From Cheilinus undulatus (Eukaryota; Chordata; Actinopteri; Labriformes; Labridae), in assembly GCF_018320785.1 (NCBI RefSeq), contig NC_054867.1, forward strand, positions 55,813,776 through 55,877,775: a stretch of DNA of 64,000 bases, in the 5' to 3' direction. The translations under genes were made by a program, and so were the position numbers. The notes beneath the pieces are model-generated. The model saw nothing but the letters and a program-made list of their open reading frames with translations. It ran no database searches and was not told where the DNA came from. Position 1 is the first letter of the stretch. The number at the start of each line of letters is the position of its first letter. Below are positions 34,319-45,770 of the stretch, in pieces.

Positions 34319-37300
34319 ATGCCTCCTCAGCTTCAGTCCCAGAGCCAGAGTGGTCCCAGGATCCTGCAGGGCGATCTCAGTGCCCTAAGCCCTGCCGTCA
34401 GGGAGTTCGTGGATGCGAACGTGACCCTGTGCCAGCCCGACTCCATCCACATCTGTGATGGCTCTGAAGAGGAGAACCGAGCCATCCTGGCCCAGCTGGA
34501 GGAGCAGGGGATGATCAAGAAGCTCAGCAAATATGAGAACTGGTAAGCGGAAAGATCTTCTTCAGGGTCTCTTCCTCTTCTTCTTAGATAATAGCCAGAT
34601 TTCCCTTACACTGACACAAACATGCCTCAAATGTGTTCTGGACTCTCGGTTGTCAAAGCTGAGGGTTTGTGCTTCTGTGATGAAGATTACTGCAACACAA
34701 TTGGCAGATTTCCCAGCCGTGTTGTTGTTGGGGACAATGTGCATTCGTCAGTCCTAAGCAGCTGTTTGAATGAATAACATACCAGGAAAAGGTCTGCATT
34801 CTGACAAACCAGTATGTCCAGCTCGTTTACTCACATTAAAAGAAGTCGTCAGACCGATGGATGCTCACACAGCATTTCTCCAGGTGTAAGGTCAACTTAG
34901 AAACTCGTCCTGAGGCAGGAATTTAGCATTTACCTCGCAGGGAAGACGTTTTCTGCAAACAAACAATCAAACATGTCATAAGGCTGAATGACATGGCAAA
35001 AACTATTATCAGGATTATCTTTTAGCTTTTTCCATTAAATAATAGAGCTCAATTTTAGCCCAGTTTTAACTGCTCTGGTTCAAGACAATTCTCCCGATTC
35101 ATATCCATTCTTGAGGAAAGTCACTTGATTGAGAGGAAGCAGAAACATTTATTTACCCAGTAAAACCTCATTGAGATAAAGAAATCTCTCTTTCAGGAGC
35201 ATCCAGCAGTAGCAGACAAAGAGTAGTCATTCACAGCCACCTTCGTGGAAAATGTGTACTCTAAATGCACAAGAAAGCAAATTTGTTTAGCAAATATTTG
35301 CCAAAATCAACCACATGTGAAATTTATTAAAGCATCTTCAGCCAGATGTGTTTGCCTTGAAGGCCTTTAACCCAGTGGTTCTCAATGTTGATAAGAGTGG
35401 TAAGAGTGGTTATTTTTCTGGTTAAACCTCTCCCCTATATCCCCCCTTAAGGGCAACCCTTCTAGGTTGTTCATGGCTGTTTAACCTCCTTCAGATACAG
35501 TGGGGGTCCCCAGTCTTTTGCACCTTTTTTTTTTGTGGTGGTGGGGGTCCTGGGCTGAAAAGGTTGAGAACCACTTCTTCAACCTATTTCCATTGATGCC
35601 ACACACTTCAGTATTTTTTTGGACAAATAGTTTTAATGAGACTACTATCGGCCACCTCACCGCCAGTCATTCAGGCTAATCGGGGCCCAAATTTGGGCCC
35701 AAAATCTGCAGTGTTTGTGGCAAGATTTCCAGTAAAGAGGCTGTTAGCTGAGCCACCCCTGACATTCAATTCAGTGGTGTAATACTGGCATTTTCTTAGC
35801 AGTTTCTTTGTGTATGGACCATGATAGTTCAGTTTAATTTCTCCTTGGGTCCAGAGAATATTCATGCTATTCATGAAGCAATGCTTTTAAATGCAAACTT
35901 GGCATGCAATCTGAATCGCACATTATGTGCAAAAGCTGAAAAGATGGCTGTTGTCCTTGGTCGTGAAATTAGTGGTTGGATCAAACCGTGCAGAGAAAAA
36001 TGCAAATTCCACTGCAGCCCCCAACAAATCACTTGCTTCTGTCTTATCACTGGTGTTTGTAAAATGTACCCAAAATTGTCCAAATTTAAATGTAAATGTG
36101 CCAAAGTGAGGGTGCAGGCTAGATCAGGACTCACCACAACATCCTTAATGATAATATGCAACCTAAATTTCTTCCTTTTTTAAATGATAGCCAGAAGTTT
36201 GACATGAAAATGCAGGAGTCTGGACTTGAGATGGAACTAAAGATGTGATGGAACAAAGACAATGAGACTCATCTTTCAAAATTAAGGCACATCATAGACT
36301 TTCTGTCATAGGCACACATCTGCAACCAACTGAAAATGGCTCTGGGGTCTACTTTAGGGTCCCGACACACCAGATGAGTATCGAGGGCCTGTGGTTAGGT
36401 TGCGCCCCATGTAAAAGAATGGCTGGAGTTAAAGTCTAGCCTGTGGCTTCTTTTGTGACATGTCGTTCTCTGCTCTCTCTTCTCTTTAACTTAAAAAAGC
36501 CTAAAAATAAATCTTAAGAAAAAGAAGTCCAAAAACTATTTCTTATGAACTTATCATTCCCTCTCTTGCAGCTGGTTGGCCAGGACCGACCCAAGAGACG
36601 TGGCTCGTGTGGAGAGCAAGACTGTGATCGTGACTCAGGACCATAGGGACACCGTACCCACACCTGTAGGAGGTGGAATCAGCCAGCTTGGTCGCTGGAT
36701 GTCCCCTGAAGAGTTTGACAAAGCCATGGGTCAAAGGTTCCCCGGCTGCATGAAAGGTATGAGGTGAAACAGTTCAGACAGTATCTGACATTGAGAACTT
36801 CACCAAGGCTAACCTCCAATTCTCCATCCTCAGGTCGCACCATGTATGTGATTCCCTTCAGCATGGGTCCAGTCGGGTCCCCTCTCTCCAAGATTGGAGT
36901 GGAGTTGACAGACTCGCCCTACGTGGTCGTCAGTATGAGGGTCATGACCCGTATGGGAACTGCTGTGCTCTCTGCTTTGGGGACTGACGAGTTCGTCCGC
37001 TGTCTGCACTCCGTTGGCTGTCCTCTGCCTCTCAAAAGTACATCAACAACTTCGACTCATTCAGTAATCATTCAGTAAAAAAGCAGCAAGGTATTTCTTG
37101 AAACGACAGAAGTTTACAGTCACTAATGTACCTTACCATTCCCTCTCCAGAGCCCTTGGTGAACAACTGGCCCTGCAACCCTGAGCAGACTTTGATTGCC
37201 CACATCCCGGACCGCAGACAGATCGTGTCATTCGGCAGTGGTTATGGAGGAAACTCCCTGTTGGGGAAGAAGTGCTTTGCTCTGCGGATCGCATCAAGAA

Positions 37301-39750
37301 TTGCCAAGGAGGAGGGCTGGCTGGCAGAGCACATGCTGGTAAGGAGCCAAGCACTATCCTACAGGTATTATAGCTTCTCCTGCAAAGATGTCCCCATTCT
37401 TACCCAAGTTTCTCCTCCTCAGATCCTTGGTATTACTAACCCTGCTGGAGAGAAGAAGTACATGGCAGCAGCCTTCCCCAGCGCCTGTGGGAAGACAAAC
37501 CTGGCCATGCTCTGCCCAACGCTCCCCGGCTGGAAAGTCGAATGTGTAGGAGATGACATCGCCTGGATGAAGTTTGACGACCAAGGCAATCTGCGTGCCA
37601 TCAACCCTGAGAATGGCTTCTTTGGGGTTGCACCAGGAACCTCAGCCAAAACCAACCCCAATGCAATGGCAACCATCGTCAAGAACACGGTCTTCACCAA
37701 CGTAGCAGAGACCAGTGATGGTGGAGTTTACTGGGAGGGGATGGACCAGACACTGCCTGAGGGAGTCAGCATCACCTCCTGGAAGAACAAGCCCTGGAGC
37801 TCCCAAGATGGTAAGAGTTCCTTCGTTTTTCTTCTTCAGATTTTGTATGGAATAAAAAGGGACTGAGTATTGTGAAGACAAGAAAAGAAGACCTCACTAA
37901 GGCAAACAACAATTTTTAAGACTGGGTAGAACTAAAGATGTGTAATACTCTCTTGGCATAATGGAGTTTGAAATAACTAGAAATGTCTGGAGAATGTCAG
38001 TGACAATTAAACACATTAAAGACAAGATATTGTTGGTTAAAGCTCACTGATTGTTCCCTTTCCCCCCACAGGTGAACCCTGTGCTCATCCCAACTCCCGT
38101 TTCTGCACTCCGGCTGATCAGTGTCCCATCATTGACCCACAGTGGGAATCCCCAGAAGGTGTCCCGATTGAGGCCATCATCTTTGGAGGGCGCAGACCAG
38201 AAGGTGACCACAAACTGGCTTGAAAATCCTTGAGCCTCTAGCTCCTGTAGAAAGACAGGCATTAAGTATAGAAAATGATGGATATGGGTGACAATTCCAA
38301 CCATGCTTCCTTTGCAGGTGTCCCTCTGGTTTATGAGGCTTTCAGCTGGCAGCATGGCGTGTTTGTTGGTGCAGCCATGAGATCAGAAGCCACTGCCGCT
38401 GCCGAACACAAAGGTCGGTATCAGAACTTCTTGATCACAAGCATTCAATGAGGTTTCTCTTCAGTTAGAGATTCATTTCCTTGGGAAATCATGAAGTAGT
38501 AATGTGCAACTACAACCATATGAAGGACAACTTCACTGGGCGCGAGATTAGACTTGACCCAACACTTAGACCTTCAACTGAGGAAGGCTTTGAGCCTTAA
38601 AGTCTGTTTTGACAATGATGAGACCTGGGTGGATATCTTGGGGGAAAGTAGAGGAATGATTGAGTTGTTTTAAATTAAGGCAAGGATGGATCAGTGGATT
38701 TTAGAGCTCTAAAATGACTAAAACCTCTTTATTGACCAAAAAATGTAAAACCAAAAAGATATAGTGAATGACATTAAAAGTCCTTGATTCTAGAGATTTC
38801 ATTGAGAAAGTCTTCTCTGATTGAAATGGATTCAAAGATTGGATATTGAGGATTTAGGCTCAGTTCTCTCTGGCTGTGTTTGGCACAGACCTAGGCTGGC
38901 CTGGAAATCCCCCATAGGGAAGCTGTGTTGATGAAATCCACCCATAGTCTTCTAACCAAAACATGCTCAGTATATTTTTCTTCATGATATCTTTTGGGGC
39001 CTTTATTATGAGAGGAGGACAGTGGATGGAAAGTTGGGAATGCCATGTGGAAACCCTGGTTGCCTTAGGGCATGGGTTGCAACCTGCTGGGCCATGTGTG
39101 CCCCCAAAGATTAAGTCATGAAGCTCACTTTTGCACGTTAATACCCCATTCATAAGAAGAAATTGATCAAACTAACCTCAAGTGTGAAAAAATATGGTTC
39201 CTGCAAAGACCCAGCAGCTCTTCTCTTCTCTGTTTTAGTTTTACCATGACTTACCGCCATCTCTTACCTTTCTGTCCACTTTGTTTCTGCAGGGAAGGTA
39301 ATCATGCACGACCCCTTCGCCATGCGCCCCTTCTTTGGCTACAACTTTGGACAGTACCTCTCTCACTGGCTGAGCATGGCCAACCATCCTAAGGCCAAGC
39401 TGCCCAAGATCTTTCACGTCAACTGGTTCCGCAAGAGCCCCACCGCCGGATTCCTCTGGCCCGGCTTTGGCGACAACATCCGGGTGTTGGACTGGATGTT
39501 CAGGCGGATAAACGGCGAGGCCGGTGCCATGCCCTCCGCCGTGGGCTACCTGCCCTGCAGCAGCTCCCTGAACCTCCAGGGCCTGCAGCAGAACGTGGAC
39601 CTTGACGAGCTGTTCTCCCTGGATCAGGAGTTCTGGCAGAGGGAGGTGGAGGAGGTGAGGAAGTACTTCACCACACAGGTGAACGACGACCTGCCCAACG
39701 AGGTCGCCCGACAGCTGGATCTCCTGCAGCAGAGAGTGAACCAGATGTGA
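34319..39750 (+). CDS. pck1: Phosphoenolpyruvate carboxykinase, cytosolic, GTP-dependent
   Basis: The enzyme converts oxaloacetate and GTP to phosphoenolpyruvate, CO2 and GDP, the first committed step of gluconeogenesis. Coding exons are 34319-34542 (within exon 34302-34542), 36572-36756, 36834-37037, 37151-37338, 37423-37810, 38072-38203, 38318-38413 and 39293-39750. All have GT-AG borders and phases matching the human gene. They sum to 1875 bases, or 624 residues; human PCK1 has 622. It begins MPPQLQ with no mitochondrial leader, which separates it from pck2. The kinase loop [10 protein letters not shown] (37474-37503) carries the reactive Cys (residue 289) and Lys 291. [17 protein letters not shown] C-terminal and NxxF guanine-binding segments are in place, and the protein ends VNQM. 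The Kozak context is CCACC-ATG-C. Intron 2 (2.0 kb) carries a hAT MITE. I see no lesion. Confidence 0.98.
34543..36571. other. pck1 intron 2
   Basis: A 2029-base intron. It holds a hAT MITE at 35373-35576, a short copy of a CCTCATTGAGATAAAG repeat (about 35155-35215; a fuller copy is at 40455) and, near 36437-36530, a stretch resembling a SINE tail. Frames at 35821-36183 are chance. Confidence 0.8.
35373..35576. mobile_element. 204-bp hAT MITE in pck1 intron 2
   Basis: The inverted ends are CAGTGGTTCTCAA and TTGAGAACCACTT. The flanks CTTTAACC (35365-35372) and CTTCAACC (35577-35584) are an 8-bp duplication with one difference. Confidence 0.85.
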
Positions 39751-40375
39751 AGAGGGAGAGTAGAGAAGGAAAGAAAAAAGTTAAAGCATTTCTAATGTTA
39801 GTGACTGTAGAACTGCTAGTTTATAATTCTAGACTTCAAGTAGAAGACTAAGGAACTATAAATTATAGTTAAGAATGTACAATTTGGCATTGTTGACCTC
39901 CATTTTTAAAAAAGAAATTCTTTATTAAGCCTTTATTTGGCCTTATGGCTTCATCAAAGAGTGAAAATTATCCTTCACTAACTAATTTTAAGGTTAAAAT
40001 ATCTTCTTTTACTTGTTTTTGTCAGCTAAAAATCCTTCTGCCTATTTTGGCTCAGGATATTGACATGAATGTTTCTCTTCTTGCTCTCATAGCACGTCTA
40101 TTTTATTCAAACTACCATTCAGGAGTCTGAATTCTACTATTTAATAACTTATTATGAGTGCACAGCATACTGTCATCGCCGTTTATGGCACAGAAAGAGT
40201 AAAGGAGTCCACTTTAGCTCATCTCCAGTGTTGTTTTTAACCCCAGGAAATTTGGGGAAATTTATGTTTTCTGTTTGTAATGTTATTTTTTGCTTTAATT
40301 TATTTTTGTACTCTGTTAGTATCTCTTGGCCCCCAGTAGGGGAGTAAAAACATAATAAAGTATTTAAAGTCATAA
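39751..40375 (+). other. pck1: pck1 3' UTR
   Basis: About 600 bases, AT-rich. An AU-rich motif ATTTATTT lies at 40298-40305, close to the poly(A) signal. AU-rich elements in this region destabilise mammalian PCK1 mRNA; a like role here is inferred. Confidence 0.7.
40354..40359 (+). terminator. pck1: pck1 poly(A) signal
   Basis: AATAAA lies about 600 bases after the stop, followed by a GT-rich stretch (GTCTGGTGTTTTTTGG near 40399-40414). Confidence 0.8.
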
Positions 40376-40454
40376 ATGGCTCTGTATGCTTTATTTTAAG
40401 TCTGGTGTTTTTTGGTTAGCATTATCATTTATTTATTTATTTAAATTTTTTAAC

Positions 40455-40760
40455 CAGTTTAAAAAAAAAAAAAAAAAAAAAAACCTCATTGAGATTAAGA
40501 ATATCATTTACACGAGTGTCCTGGCCGAGACAGGCAGCAGCACAGTCAAAGACACAGACACAAAAAACAAAGCAGTTACAATCACAGTAAAAACCAAACC
40601 CAGAGTCTCCTGAAGAAGATTCCAGGCTGCAGGAACAGCGTACCTTAAACACCCTTCACCCATTTCATGACGGACAGAGTAGGACTTCACCATCCTGGGA
40701 TTAAGCTTATATAACAGGAACAAGTCAGGGTTGTAGCAAAAGGGCACTTTCAAGTGTCAA
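40455..40760. repeat. Fish interspersed repeat (CCTCATTGAGATTAAG type)
   Basis: A poly(A) run is followed by CCTCATTGAGATTAAGAATA, GTCCTGGCCGAGACAGGCAG and CCTGAAGAAGATTCCAGGCT, landmarks of a common teleost repeat. A fragment lies in pck1 intron 2 at 35155. Confidence 0.65.
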
Positions 40761-40846
40761 AAAGTTAGTTTGAATCATCCATTAACTTTATTAACATAGA
40801 ATGACAAATGAAGACAGAAAGACATTTGGAGATCTGAGTTTTGGAT

Positions 40847-41403
40847 CCATCCATCCATCCATCCAACCATCTCCATCCATCCATCCATCCAACCATCTCC
40901 ATCCATCCAACCAACATCCATCCATCCACCCATAATCAACTGATCCATTCATCCATCATCCATCCAACCATCCATCCATCCATCCATCCATCCAACCAAC
41001 ATCCATCCATCCACCCATAATCAACTGATCCATTCATCCATCATCCATCCATCCATCCAACCATAATCAACTGATCCATCCACCCATCATCCATCATCCA
41101 TCCATCCATTCATCCATTCATCCACCCATCATCCACCCATCATCCATCCATCCATCCATTCATCCATCCATTCATCCACCCATCATCCACCCATCATCCA
41201 CCCATCATCCATCCATTCATCCATCCATTCATCCACCCATCATCCACCCATCATCCACCCATCCATCCATTCATCCATCCATTCATCCACCCATCATCCA
41301 CCCATCATCCACCCATCATCCACCCATCATCCATCCATTCATCCATCCATTCATCCACCCATCATCCACCCATCATCCATCCATCCATCCATCCATCCAT
41401 CCA
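40847..41403. repeat. (CATC)n complex microsatellite, about 560 bp
   Basis: CATC/CATT/CACC tetranucleotide units are organised into longer repeated blocks (for example CATTCATCCACCCATCATCC recurring from about 41100 to 41370). Confidence 0.95.
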
Positions 41404-42120
41404 TCTTCACCAAGCTTAACAAGTGGACCCAGACATACAACTCCAGCTTTATCTAATGATTTCCAACTTCAGGGTAGATTTCAAGGAATCTTAACCAGCA
41501 GTGCAGGGTGTCTGATTCTTGTCTTTTAGGCTCCGTGTCCATAGTCGACTTATTATGGGGTGGCAGTGTTCAGGACTTCATAACCAGAGCACTTCTTGGC
41601 AGTGCTTGTTGCTACAGTACAAAAGAACAGAGTAGGAAATATAAGAAAGAAGACATGCAGAAATGAAAAGGAATCCTGTCCAGCAGCTGCTGACCTGAAA
41701 ACTACCCTTGAAAAAAGATGAAGAGAGATAAGTCAAAACGTTTTTTCCTTTGTCAGAAGTCCCGCCCCTTTTTGATTGTGATTGGCAAGTGAGGGAGAAG
41801 TGCCATTGACAAGTGCGGCGCTTTAAGCTGCGACAAAAACAGTTGATGCTTAGAGGTTTTCTTTCCACCCAGGGCACTAAGAGCGCTGGACTACACTGGC
41901 ACTGGATTAAAAATAAAATGCTGACAATGCTTGAAAAAAAATAGAAAAAATGTCTTTGGACCCCGGCTCTAACTCTTCTGTCCAGGACGTGTATTCATCT
42001 TTTTAAGTTGGGAGTCACATTTTGTAAAAATTAGGTATAAATTCATGTATGTGAGATTAAAATCATCATGTAGAAGTAAGATAACTATTATAGTGCAGCG
42101 GATAATTGCATATTTCACAA
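41404..42120. other. Intergenic
   Basis: No gene or bounded repeat is seen. The minus frame at 41578-41877 has no recognised domain. Confidence 0.5.
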
Positions 42121-42243
42121 GAATCGTTCAAATAGTGATACAAGCATGAAATTTGGTACATGTACTCTTCAAGGTCTACTCTTTTCAAAAATAACGCTGG
42201 CCACGTAAAAATCCAAGATGGCGGTCATTTTTCAAGATGGCTG
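42121..42243 (+). repeat. Dispersed repeat R, forward copy
   Basis: CGTTCAAATAGTGATACAAG through AAATTTGGTACATGTACTC to CCAAGATGGC recurs inverted at 45242-45364. Confidence 0.85.
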
Positions 42244-42455
42244 CCTTGCCTGACCACATTTTGCTTTATTTCATTTTTTAAAATTGTTGCCTCATGATTT
42301 TTTTAAGATAAAAATGTTTCTTGATAACCAGCAACATGAGTTTTGTTTTAGGTTAATAATTTAACATAACATAAAATTTGATTACAAAGATGGCATCCAA
42401 CATGGTCACCATTAGTTTAAAGTATTCATATCTAGGCAACTACTGAACATACAGA

Positions 42456-43189
42456 GCTTAACTAATGTATTAGAGCACCTGTCATCTCTGTCTCAGAGAC
42501 CATCCAGCATCATGAAATGCTTTAATGCGGACTCTTTCATTTTCAGTCAGCTCTCCATGTTTTACCATTTTGAACAGGAATGAGGAATTTCAAACTGAAT
42601 TCACCTTTTTATACCCAAATGTGAGCCGGCTCACTGGGCTTCTCTGAGAAGTCAGAAATGAATCAAGCATAACATTCAACCACTAAAACTCATTTTTCTG
42701 TTCAGGAATGACAGTAAATAACTATAATTTGATATAATAATCAAGAAATATTCATTTGCTTTACTATTTTTTCAGTTTTTTGTAAATCAGTAAATTTGAA
42801 AATTCATGGATAACAATAATAATTATATTAAAAATATCATTTTGGGGGCCGTGCCAGTACTCGAGTGGTCAAGGCGCACGCCATGTATGCAGGCGACCCG
42901 GGTTCGAATCTGGCCCGTGGCACTATTTCCTACATGTCTCTCCCCGCTCTCTTCCCTGTTTCCGACTCTATCCACTGTCCTATCAAATAAAGGCAAAAAG
43001 GCCAAAAATAAATCCTAAAAAAAGAAAAAAAAATATATAAATAACATTTGGGTTAGAGAGCTTCTACATATTGGTGTATTAACCATTGCAGAAACATCAA
43101 AATGATTTTGGTAATTACCAATGCTGTTAATTTAGGGCAGCTGTGGCAGAAACCTGACTTTGGGTGGTGGTCTAATACATTTGTTAAGC
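42456..43189. mobile_element. DNA transposon with GCTTAACxAATGTATTAGA ends
   Basis: The 24-base ends at 42456-42479 and 43166-43189 are inverted copies with two mismatches. The inside is non-coding and is itself interrupted by a SINE at 42844. Confidence 0.75.
42844..43030 (+). mobile_element. tRNA-derived SINE
   Basis: The head carries pol III box A-like (TACTCGAGTGGTCAAGG) and box B (GGGTTCGAATC) sequences at tRNA spacing. The body has CTACATGTCTCTCCCC and CTATCCACTGTCC, and the tail is AATAAAGGCAAAAAGG plus A-runs. It is not a functional tRNA because no acceptor stem closes. Confidence 0.8.
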
Positions 43190-43204
43190 ACTATATACAG
43201 GATT

Positions 43205-43690
43205 TTTTTGTGTGCACATTAGGGATGGGGACCGTTAATTTTCATTGATACAGATACCCTTATTGATACTGTTTATTGATCCGAGTCCTTATCGATACCA
43301 CTATCGATACTTTTGTATAGTTTGGTGGAAAAACAAAATGGAGATGAATATTTACACTGGAGTGGTCTTAGCTGAGTAGTTCTTGAGTTAAAAAGCTATA
43401 ATTCAGTCTGTCACATCTATTTTACATCCCTCAAATATAAACACATTCTTCATATTCACAACTGTATTTATTAAGGTTTCTCGTCCAAAACTAAATTTTC
43501 GGATTTTTTAGCTCGCAAAGTTTGCTAATTAACTTCAAATCTGCCGATTCCACCGTGGACTAGCTTTACTAACGCTTTAGTATTAGACTAGTAGTTTAGT
43601 TTAGTGCCCCAGTGCTGTCTAACAGCCCCATATCAGTCAGCTAGTAAAGAGTAGTTGGTAGTTATTAGATATAGTTAGATAGCCGCACTT
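43205..43690. other. hAT-like left end and unassigned sequence
   Basis: TTAGGGATGGGGACCG at 43223 followed by TATCGATAC repeats resembles the start of the 29011 hAT class. No matching right end is seen. Confidence 0.4.
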
Positions 43691-43769
43691 GAATTGACAG
43701 GGTGTGCCAGCGCGGGAGAGCCGAGCCAAGGGTAAGGGGCTCTACATGACTTGCTCATGTAGTTACCTG

Positions 43770-44311
43770 GATGGTGTACAGATCACACGGGACTTAAGTG
43801 ACAGCCTTCCGCAACAAGGGCAAGAAAACTGCCTGGCAAACATGGGGCATTTCTCCAGAGGCCTCCCCTGTCTTCTCCAAGCTGAGCCAGTACCCTCTGG
43901 AGAAGTTTGTCATACTGATGTATGACAGGTCCAGCACTGCTGCCACTGTAAACGAGGCCAGACTTGACATGTTTGCCAGAAAGCAGAGGCCTTACGGGGC
44001 AATTCAACCAACCAGAGCAGCTCTGCTCCAGCACACCAGGGGTGCTGCCTACCAGGCTGGCCGTGTTTGGGCCCAGGGAACCAAGTGTCAGCCAGAAGCA
44101 GAGAGTCCTGCTGACTGGGGTTGGCAGGGGGTTGGTGAAGAATGGCAGGTCTTCTGGACAGCCAACGCCCCCACAGCAAAGAGTTGCTAACAGCGGAAAC
44201 AAATGCAGCTGCAAATCAGGCTGTGGTGGCAGCTGCAAGTGCTACAGGCTGGGCCTCACCTTACAGCTCTGTGCACTTGCAAATGTGAGGTGTGACTCTT
44301 TACTCCTCTGA
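43770..44311 (+). pseudogene. Derelict mobile-type coding fragment with Cys-rich tail
   Basis: Plus-strand sequence from about 43798 reads TAFRNKGKKTAWQTW, LEKFVILMYDRSSTAATVNEAR, RAALLQHTRGAAYQAGRVW and SPADWGWQ. This resembles a multicopy fish protein family, probably transposon-associated, with a GKGKK motif and a cysteine-rich end. The frame stops at 44190. The tail CSCKSGCGGSCKCY continues in another frame to about 44311, so a frameshift separates them, and a TAA just before 43798 cuts the upstream part. No introns are evident in this piece. The resemblance is from memory of the pattern, not a search. Confidence 0.5.
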
Positions 44312-44945
44312 AATTAAAAAAAAAAAATTCTTTATCTTTATTTCTAAACATGGTGCTTATTTGTACATGTACGTGTGTGTTGTTTCCTATGCACCATCAA
44401 TAAGATCATCTTTCACTTAGAGAAGTTTTAGTGTTTACAGTATGACCTTGGTGGGTTAGTGTGATGAAGAAATGTGTCAGTTCAGTTCATTCTCTTCTTA
44501 TTACTTGTTTATTTATTTATTTTTTTAATGCCATGGTGTAACAGTCACTATTGTCAGCGTACATTGGGTAACAAAAAGTTCCTTTTGAGTTTTGACTCTG
44601 GTGGTTATTTATGATGGTGGGACCTGCGCTATTCTGAAGGGTTACATTAACCGATAAGTCGATGCCACATTCAAAGATCATTGCTGGTTCTGACCGAGAC
44701 GTTCTTGATTACTTTGACATCCATAAGAAGTACGATGAAATGAACAGTGTACCGTTGCTGAACTTTGGCCTTCTTTTGGAACTAACATGGCAGCTGACAA
44801 AATCTTAACTTTAAGTTTCTTATAAAGTTTTCCTTTGAATCACTTAACCTTGAAAATATGGTTTTAAGCCAGGATATGCATAGACCTGTGTATTGGTTCT
44901 TTGTTGGATAAATAACTTTGGAGGGCAGGATCAAACAAAATAGGC
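44312..44945. other. Intergenic
   Basis: No gene seen. Confidence 0.5.
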
Positions 44946-44954
44946 TTTTTTTTT

Positions 44955-45060
44955 TTTTTTTTTAAAGATTTGTTTTCGTACCTTTATTTGGATAGAGGAG
45001 GACAGTGGATAGACTCAGAAACAGGGGCGAGAGTCGGGGAGAGACATGCGGCAAAGGACT
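44955..45060 (-). repeat. SINE 3' part, reverse orientation
   Basis: Read on the minus strand it gives GCATGTCTCTCCCCGACTCT, CTATCCACTGTCCTC and CCAAATAAAGG, the body and tail of the SINE at 42844. The tRNA head is missing. Confidence 0.7.
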
Positions 45061-45241
45061 GAGATATGGTGAAATCTGACTTTTGCGGCAGCCATCTTGG
45101 TTAAAGCCTGATATGCAACTGCCATGGACAAAATGACTTTCACTTGCCATTTTAGTGTCCAAAAACCTAGACTTGGACAATAATTGTGTTTTTTTTTTTC
45201 CAATTCTTTAACCCATTACAATGGGGCTCGTTGTGATGTGT

Positions 45242-45364
45242 CGGCCATCTTAGAAAATGGTTGCCATCTTGGATTTTTGCGTGGCCAGCGCTATTTTAAA
45301 AAAGAGTAGGCCTTGAGGAGCACATGTACCAAATCTCATGCTTGTATCACCATTTGAACGATTA
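45242..45364 (-). repeat. Dispersed repeat R, inverted copy
   Basis: The reverse complement matches 42121-42243 over its whole length with scattered substitutions. Confidence 0.85.
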
Positions 45365-45559
45365 TTTCACTTACGTGCTCCAGTTTGTTTTTTCTCATTT
45401 TATTGAATTTTTCATCCATAATTGTGACTAACAACATAACTTGACTGCTGCTTTATGAATTAAGTTTTTTTATTTCTTTTACTTTTGGCAAGTTCTGCTG
45501 CTTCATTTATGACAATGTGCAGTTTACATTACTACCCCTGAATAATATTTCATAATGCA

Positions 45560-45770
45560 CTAAGTTTTAATAAATTGCACAAAATGAAGTTTCTTATAGT
45601 TATTCACTACCTGAGTAGTCTTTAATAAAGTACTTATTTACTCCTACTCAAGTACTTATTTTTATGAGTACTTTTACTTCTACTGGAGTAATTATTATTG
45701 TTAAGTAACAGTACTTTTACTTGAGTACTGTAACTGTGTGGTCTACCCACCACTACTGGTTAGACTTTGA
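45560..45770. repeat. ACTTGAGTA-rich repeat, hAT-like right end
   Basis: Repeated ACTTTTACTTxxxxGAGTA is followed by CTACCCACCACTAC, which resembles the inverted CAGTGGTGGGTAG end of a hAT-type element. Confidence 0.5.

Noticed and set aside
36576..36767. Separate short genes over pck1 exons
   Set aside because: They are single exons of pck1 extended into introns.
40386..40753. Frames on both strands after pck1
   Set aside because: They lie in a common interspersed repeat with a poly(A) run and have no conserved domain.
40847..41403. CRISPR-like regular array
   Set aside because: It is a CATC microsatellite in a vertebrate genome with no unique spacers.
42844..42925. tRNA gene from box A and box B
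   Set aside because: No acceptor stem closes and a SINE tail follows, so it is a SINE head.
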